A DNA stretch of 8,075 nt from JBKPFU01 sp046728975 (GTDB lineage Bacteria > Actinomycetota > Thermoleophilia > Gaiellales > Gaiellaceae): contig JBKPFU010000051.1 of assembly GCA_046728975.1 (NCBI GenBank), forward strand, positions 1-8,075. Reading direction: 5' to 3'. Within the stretch, counting starts at the first letter, position 1, and the number at the start of each line of letters is the position of its first letter. Shown piece after piece: positions 6,223 through 8,075 of this stretch. The notes below the pieces were generated by a model. The model did not search any database. It saw nothing but the letters and a program-made list of their open reading frames with translations, and had not been told where the DNA came from. Both the position numbers and the translations under genes were made by a program.

Positions 6223-6262
6223 AGTAGGCGCGGGTGACGAAGGAAGCGGGGCCTTTCAACCC

Positions 6263-6655
6263 CTAGAGCGGCCTGGCGAGCGCGGCTGGGTGAAGGTCAA
6301 GAACCAATCTCACTGGCGCTCGGAACGCGGAGCGCGAGGGTCCAATCGGCAGCCGCGTATCTCCATCTGCGCCTTCGGCGGCGGGGACGAGGGAGCCGAC
6401 CTTGTGCAGCCGCTGACGCACGTCGTTCAGGTACGCGTCGAGCTCCTCCAGATTGCACACAGCCAGCGCGTACGTCCGTTCCGCTCTCGCGAACGCCTGC
6501 GCGAGCTCGCGTCTCGCTTGAACTTCCCGCGCCCGCGCGGCCGCCAGCCTCTCTTCGCGGCTTGGGCTCGGGCGCGCCGGTCGCCGCACGCGGGTCGACA
6601 GCTGCATCGGGTACGTTGCGCTGGGCCTGCGCCGGGTTGGAGTGATTGTCGCCAT
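6263..6655 (-). CDS. Arginine-rich helical protein of 130 residues, unrecognised
   Basis: The ATG at 6655 is preceded by a strong AGAAGGAG with a 5-nt spacer, the best reason to accept this gene. The first 33 residues are basic and rich in Arg, Pro, Ser and Thr, probably disordered. Residues about 33-86 are charged, Ala/Arg/Glu-rich and heptad-like, suggesting a helix or coiled coil (single Cys67). The rest is low-complexity and ends in LARPL. There is no signal peptide, membrane segment or known motif. Nucleic-acid or partner binding could be guessed from the basic N-terminus, but nothing confirms it. The 3' part lies opposite the decayed peroxiredoxin region, so the C-terminal tail may be a recent extension into decayed DNA. 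It is divergent from the small membrane peptide gene, with 227 bp between the starts. Confidence 0.55.
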   Translation of the reverse strand: MATITPTRRRPSATYPMQLSTRVRRPARPSPSREERLAAARAREVQARRELAQAFARAERTYALAVCNLEELDAYLNDVRQRLHKVGSLVPAAEGADGDTRLPIGPSRSAFRAPVRLVLDLHPAALARPL

Positions 6656-6660
6656 CTCGG

Positions 6661-6668
6661 CTCCTTCT
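6661..6668 (-). promoter_or_regulatory. Ribosome binding site for the 130-residue protein
   Basis: AGAAGGAG on the minus strand lies 5 bases from the ATG at 6655. It is one of the strongest such sites in the window and fixes the start. Confidence 0.6.
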
Positions 6669-6682
6669 CGCGTGCGTCACAT

Positions 6683-6699
6683 GCAGGTTCCAGACCTGC
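6683..6699. promoter_or_regulatory. Perfect inverted repeat GCAGGT-N5-ACCTGC upstream of the 130-residue protein
   Basis: A 6-bp perfect dyad with a 5-nt spacer lies 28 bp before the ATG at 6655 (minus strand), just ahead of its ribosome binding site. It could be an operator for a dimeric regulator, or a hairpin in the 5' untranslated RNA. No known operator consensus is recognised. Confidence 0.35.
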
Positions 6700-6716
6700 G
6701 ATCGCCAGCGCATCGG

Positions 6717-6825
6717 GACCGAGCCGGAGTCGCGATCAGTAGTTGGCCGTAGCAGGCGGCGAAAGCCGCGTCTCGCAGCCCGTATCGGTCGAGCCGTAGT
6801 TCGCCGCTGCGGCGTGACGGTTTTT
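6717..6825 (+). ncRNA. Possible structured leader RNA ahead of the 65-residue membrane peptide
   Basis: GACCGA (6717-6722) can pair with TCGGTC (6785-6790), enclosing a hairpin GCGGC-GAAA-GCCGC (6756-6769) with a GNRA tetraloop. Downstream, CGCC-GCTGC-GGCG (6802-6814) is followed after six bases by TTTTT (6821-6825), a terminator-like arrangement that is unusual in DNA this GC-rich. The order (folded domain, terminator-like hairpin, strong ribosome binding site, small ORF) resembles an attenuator or riboswitch leader. It matches no aptamer core I know. The evidence is pairing by eye only. Confidence 0.25.
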
Positions 6826-6868
6826 ACCGGATTCGTCGTCTGAGGTCGCGGCGTGGCGTCGCTCGAGG

Positions 6869-6876
6869 AAAGGAGG
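6869..6876 (+). promoter_or_regulatory. Ribosome binding site for the 65-residue peptide
   Basis: AAAGGAGG ends 6 bases before the ATG at 6883. It selects this start over an in-frame GTG at 6853 that would add ten residues upstream. Confidence 0.7.
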
Positions 6877-6882
6877 CAACTC

Positions 6883-7080
6883 ATGAACCTTCATGCTGCC
6901 CGGCAGCTTTTCGTACACCACCGGCTGCACGTTGCCGGATGCGGGGTCGCCGTCGTGTTCGTGGTCACAGCGGCCGCTTTCGGGCTGCCGGTCCTCGCCG
7001 CCCTGGGCGCTCTCATGTGCGGAGCGATGATGCTCGGGATGGTGTGGATGATGGTTCGCCACGGCGGACACCACCACTAA
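6883..7080 (+). CDS. Small two-helix membrane peptide with Met/Cys/His-rich C-terminus (DUF2933-like)
   Basis: The 65-residue protein has a polar, His-containing N-terminus (His4, His12, His13, His16) and two hydrophobic helices at about 17-34 and 37-57. The second helix is loaded with Met (45, 49, 50, 53, 56, 57) and Cys46. The tail is RHGGHHH. This layout resembles the small DUF2933-type membrane peptides often encoded near copper-handling and multicopper oxidase genes; the family call is from memory of the pattern, not a search. Soft-metal (copper) binding at the membrane is a reasonable inference from the Met/Cys/His clustering. The start is set by a strong ribosome binding site. The multicopper oxidase gene converges on it from 186 bp away, so the two are neighbours but not one operon. 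Confidence 0.72.
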   Translation: MNLHAARQLFVHHRLHVAGCGVAVVFVVTAAAFGLPVLAALGALMCGAMMLGMVWMMVRHGGHHH

Positions 7081-7207
7081 ACCGCGACAAGGGCTTCGTT
7101 AGGCGCGGAGCGTCGAGCGCGTCTAGCCAGGTCCTTTGTCGCTCGAGCGGGTGTTCGGCGGCGAGGGACTTGGGGTGCCGGAGGTGGCGCGGTGGCGGCG
7201 GTCGTTC

Positions 7208-7266
7208 ACACGTGCCGACGAACCCGAGCAGCGGGTGCCGCAGACGCGAACGTGTACCGCGTCGGC
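7208..7266 (-). terminator. Nested inverted repeats after the multicopper oxidase stop
   Basis: GCCGACG (7214-7220) pairs with CGTCGGC (7260-7266, touching the oxidase stop codon), enclosing ACCCG-N5-CGGGT (7222-7236). A competing pair, ACACGT (7208-7213) and ACGTGT (7250-7255), interleaves with the outer stem. There is no T tract. It may end or protect the oxidase mRNA. The rest of 7081-7265 holds only a short palindrome CGCTCGAGCG (7140-7149) and no supportable gene. Confidence 0.3.
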
Positions 7267-8075
7267 TAGGAGCCGATGCGGTATGGCCGCATCATCTCGT
7301 GGTCTTCATGCTCGACGATGTGGCAGTGCCAGACGAAGAGACCTGCGCGGTCGAAGGTCGCCTTCACGCGGGTGATCTCGCCCGGATAGGCGATCACGGT
7401 GTCCTTGCGGGCCCCCGCCTCCCAGTTTTCCGGCGGACGCGCCGGGCCGCCGAATGGCTGGCGTTCGACGACCTCGAACAGGATCTCGTGGATGTGGATC
7501 GGGTGCGCGTCCTCGGTGAAGTTGTGCAGCTCCCACACCTCGGTCCCGCCCACACCGGGGTTCTCCGTGATCGGGTCGTCCCAGTTGCGCGGAACGCCTG
7601 CGCCGCCGGCGAGCGTGCCCAGCAGTGCTTCCTTCGGTCCAAACGGCTCCCCGCCTGCGCAATCGAGCACGATGTTCCCGTTCGAGTCCGAGACGAGAAC
7701 GGTCTCCGAGTCGACCTCATTGAGCGACACCTGGCGCGTGTTGGTCGCCGCCGGCAGGCCTGCGATCCCGGGCAGGACGAGCTGGTTGGGGGGCGCGCTC
7801 GTGTCTGCGCCGGTGGCCGGGACGACTCGAAACTGCATCACCTGCCCGGTCGTGTTCGGGTCGGCAGGTTCGAAGTCGCCCGGCGGCTCTCCGCCGCCGA
7901 ACGGCTCGTCCGGGCCGAGGTTCCGCAGGATGATCTCTGTTCCCACCCCGACGTTCGTGAAGTCGACGATCACGTCGGCGCGCTCGGCCGGCCCGAGCAG
8001 GAGCCGGTTCAGCTGGAGCGGGGCGGGCAGGAAGCCGCCCTCGGTGCCGATCTGCCAGAAGGGCAGGCCGTTGCT
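7266..8075 (-). CDS. Multicopper oxidase (CotA/bilirubin-oxidase-like), C-terminal 269 residues, 5' end off window
   Basis: The frame is open to the right edge, so the start, signal peptide and N-terminal copper motifs are not seen; the in-frame ATG at 7973 is internal. The visible part begins in domain 2 (FWQIGTEGG, LGPAERADVIVDF) and contains all of domain 3. HPIHIH (7488-7505) supplies type-1, type-2 and type-3 copper His ligands. WHCHIVEHEDHEM (about 7293-7331) holds the type-1 Cys between two type-3 His, then a type-1 His and an axial Met. These enzymes oxidise phenols, bilirubin-like tetrapyrroles or metal ions and reduce oxygen to water, usually outside the cell or in a coat; the substrate here is unknown. 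An axial Met normally means a moderate redox potential. It converges on the small Met/His-rich membrane peptide gene, which fits a copper theme. Confidence 0.93.
   Translation of the reverse strand, partial: SNGLPFWQIGTEGGFLPAPLQLNRLLLGPAERADVIVDFTNVGVGTEIILRNLGPDEPFGGGEPPGDFEPADPNTTGQVMQFRVVPATGADTSAPPNQLVLPGIAGLPAATNTRQVSLNEVDSETVLVSDSNGNIVLDCAGGEPFGPKEALLGTLAGGAGVPRNWDDPITENPGVGGTEVWELHNFTEDAHPIHIHEILFEVVERQPFGGPARPPENWEAGARKDTVIAYPGEITRVKATFDRAGLFVWHCHIVEHEDHEMMRPYRIGS

Noticed and set aside
6059..6259. Upstream extension of the four-helix membrane protein to 6259
   Set aside because: The extension runs antisense through the peroxiredoxin remnant, and a ribosome binding site marks the ATG at 6058.
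5240..6742. 500-codon plus-strand frame across hemQ and beyond
   Set aside because: It is a shadow of hemQ in another frame. Its only meaningful part is the peroxiredoxin N-terminus, annotated separately as a pseudogene.
6740..6825. c-di-GMP-I (GEMM) riboswitch
   Set aside because: The GAAA-capped hairpin and CGCAGCC are suggestive, but the conserved GGCAAACC and CGCAAAGCC core is not present.
6736..7077. Minus-strand frame of 113 codons opposite the small membrane peptide
   Set aside because: It has no ribosome binding site, and the opposite strand has a strong site and a coherent two-helix product.
7136..7375. Plus-strand frame of 79 codons overlapping the end of the multicopper oxidase
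   Set aside because: It is Arg/Ser-rich with no motif, and its second half is antisense to the oxidase copper-binding region.

Overview
The window is GC-rich throughout, with GTG/TTG starts and little intergenic space. The gene content (an actinobacterial-type HemQ, a CotA/bilirubin-oxidase-type multicopper oxidase, cupredoxin repeats and a pair of secreted GH-A-like proteins) suggests a high-GC actinobacterium. From general resemblance I would guess the Thermoleophilia (Gaiellales/Solirubrobacterales), but no taxonomic marker here proves that. No rRNA, tRNA, CRISPR array or insertion sequence was seen.

Layout from left to right. (1) 3-524 (+): the C-terminal part of a secreted cupredoxin-type protein with one intact copper site and a second, ligand-less repeat. 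(2) 525-671: a convergent gap holding two near-identical copies of a unit of about 55 bp that includes the 3' end of uvrC and a small hairpin. (3) 672-2528 (-): uvrC, complete. (4) 2564-4972 (+): two tandem paralogous exported proteins of the GH-A (beta/alpha)8 type, the first a lipoprotein and the second with an ordinary signal peptide. (5) 4983-5678 (+): a HemQ/chlorite-dismutase-family protein starting 10 bp after the second paralog. (6) 5675-6058 (-): a four-helix small membrane protein whose stop codon overlaps the hemQ stop. (7) 6086-6222 (+): the broken N-terminal end of a peroxiredoxin (Bcp/AhpC-TSA) gene. (8) 6263-6655 (-): an unrecognised arginine-rich, helical 130-residue protein with a strong ribosome binding site. 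(9) 6656-6882: a 227-bp divergent spacer rich in hairpins. (10) 6883-7080 (+): a 65-residue, two-helix, Met/His/Cys-rich membrane peptide. (11) 7266-8075 (-): the C-terminal 269 residues of a multicopper oxidase running off the right edge.

Working together: uvrC (nucleotide excision repair) is housekeeping and stands alone. The GH-like pair probably forms one expression unit, perhaps with hemQ, although hemQ seems to have its own promoter. The right end has a copper/redox flavour: a multicopper oxidase, a small His/Met-rich membrane peptide and a dead peroxiredoxin. The copper-binding cupredoxin lies at the far left.

Three starts (uvrC, the lipoprotein gene, hemQ) each have a TANNNT -10-like hexamer ending 7-8 bases before the start codon and no convincing Shine-Dalgarno sequence. 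This points to leaderless transcription. The genes at 6058(-), 6655(-) and 6883(+) instead have clear purine-rich ribosome binding sites. I did not find a convincing new multi-gene system. The most noteworthy items are the tandem GH-like pair with one anchored and one free form, the back-to-back leaderless promoters, the duplicated uvrC tail, and the structured leader before the small metal-binding peptide.
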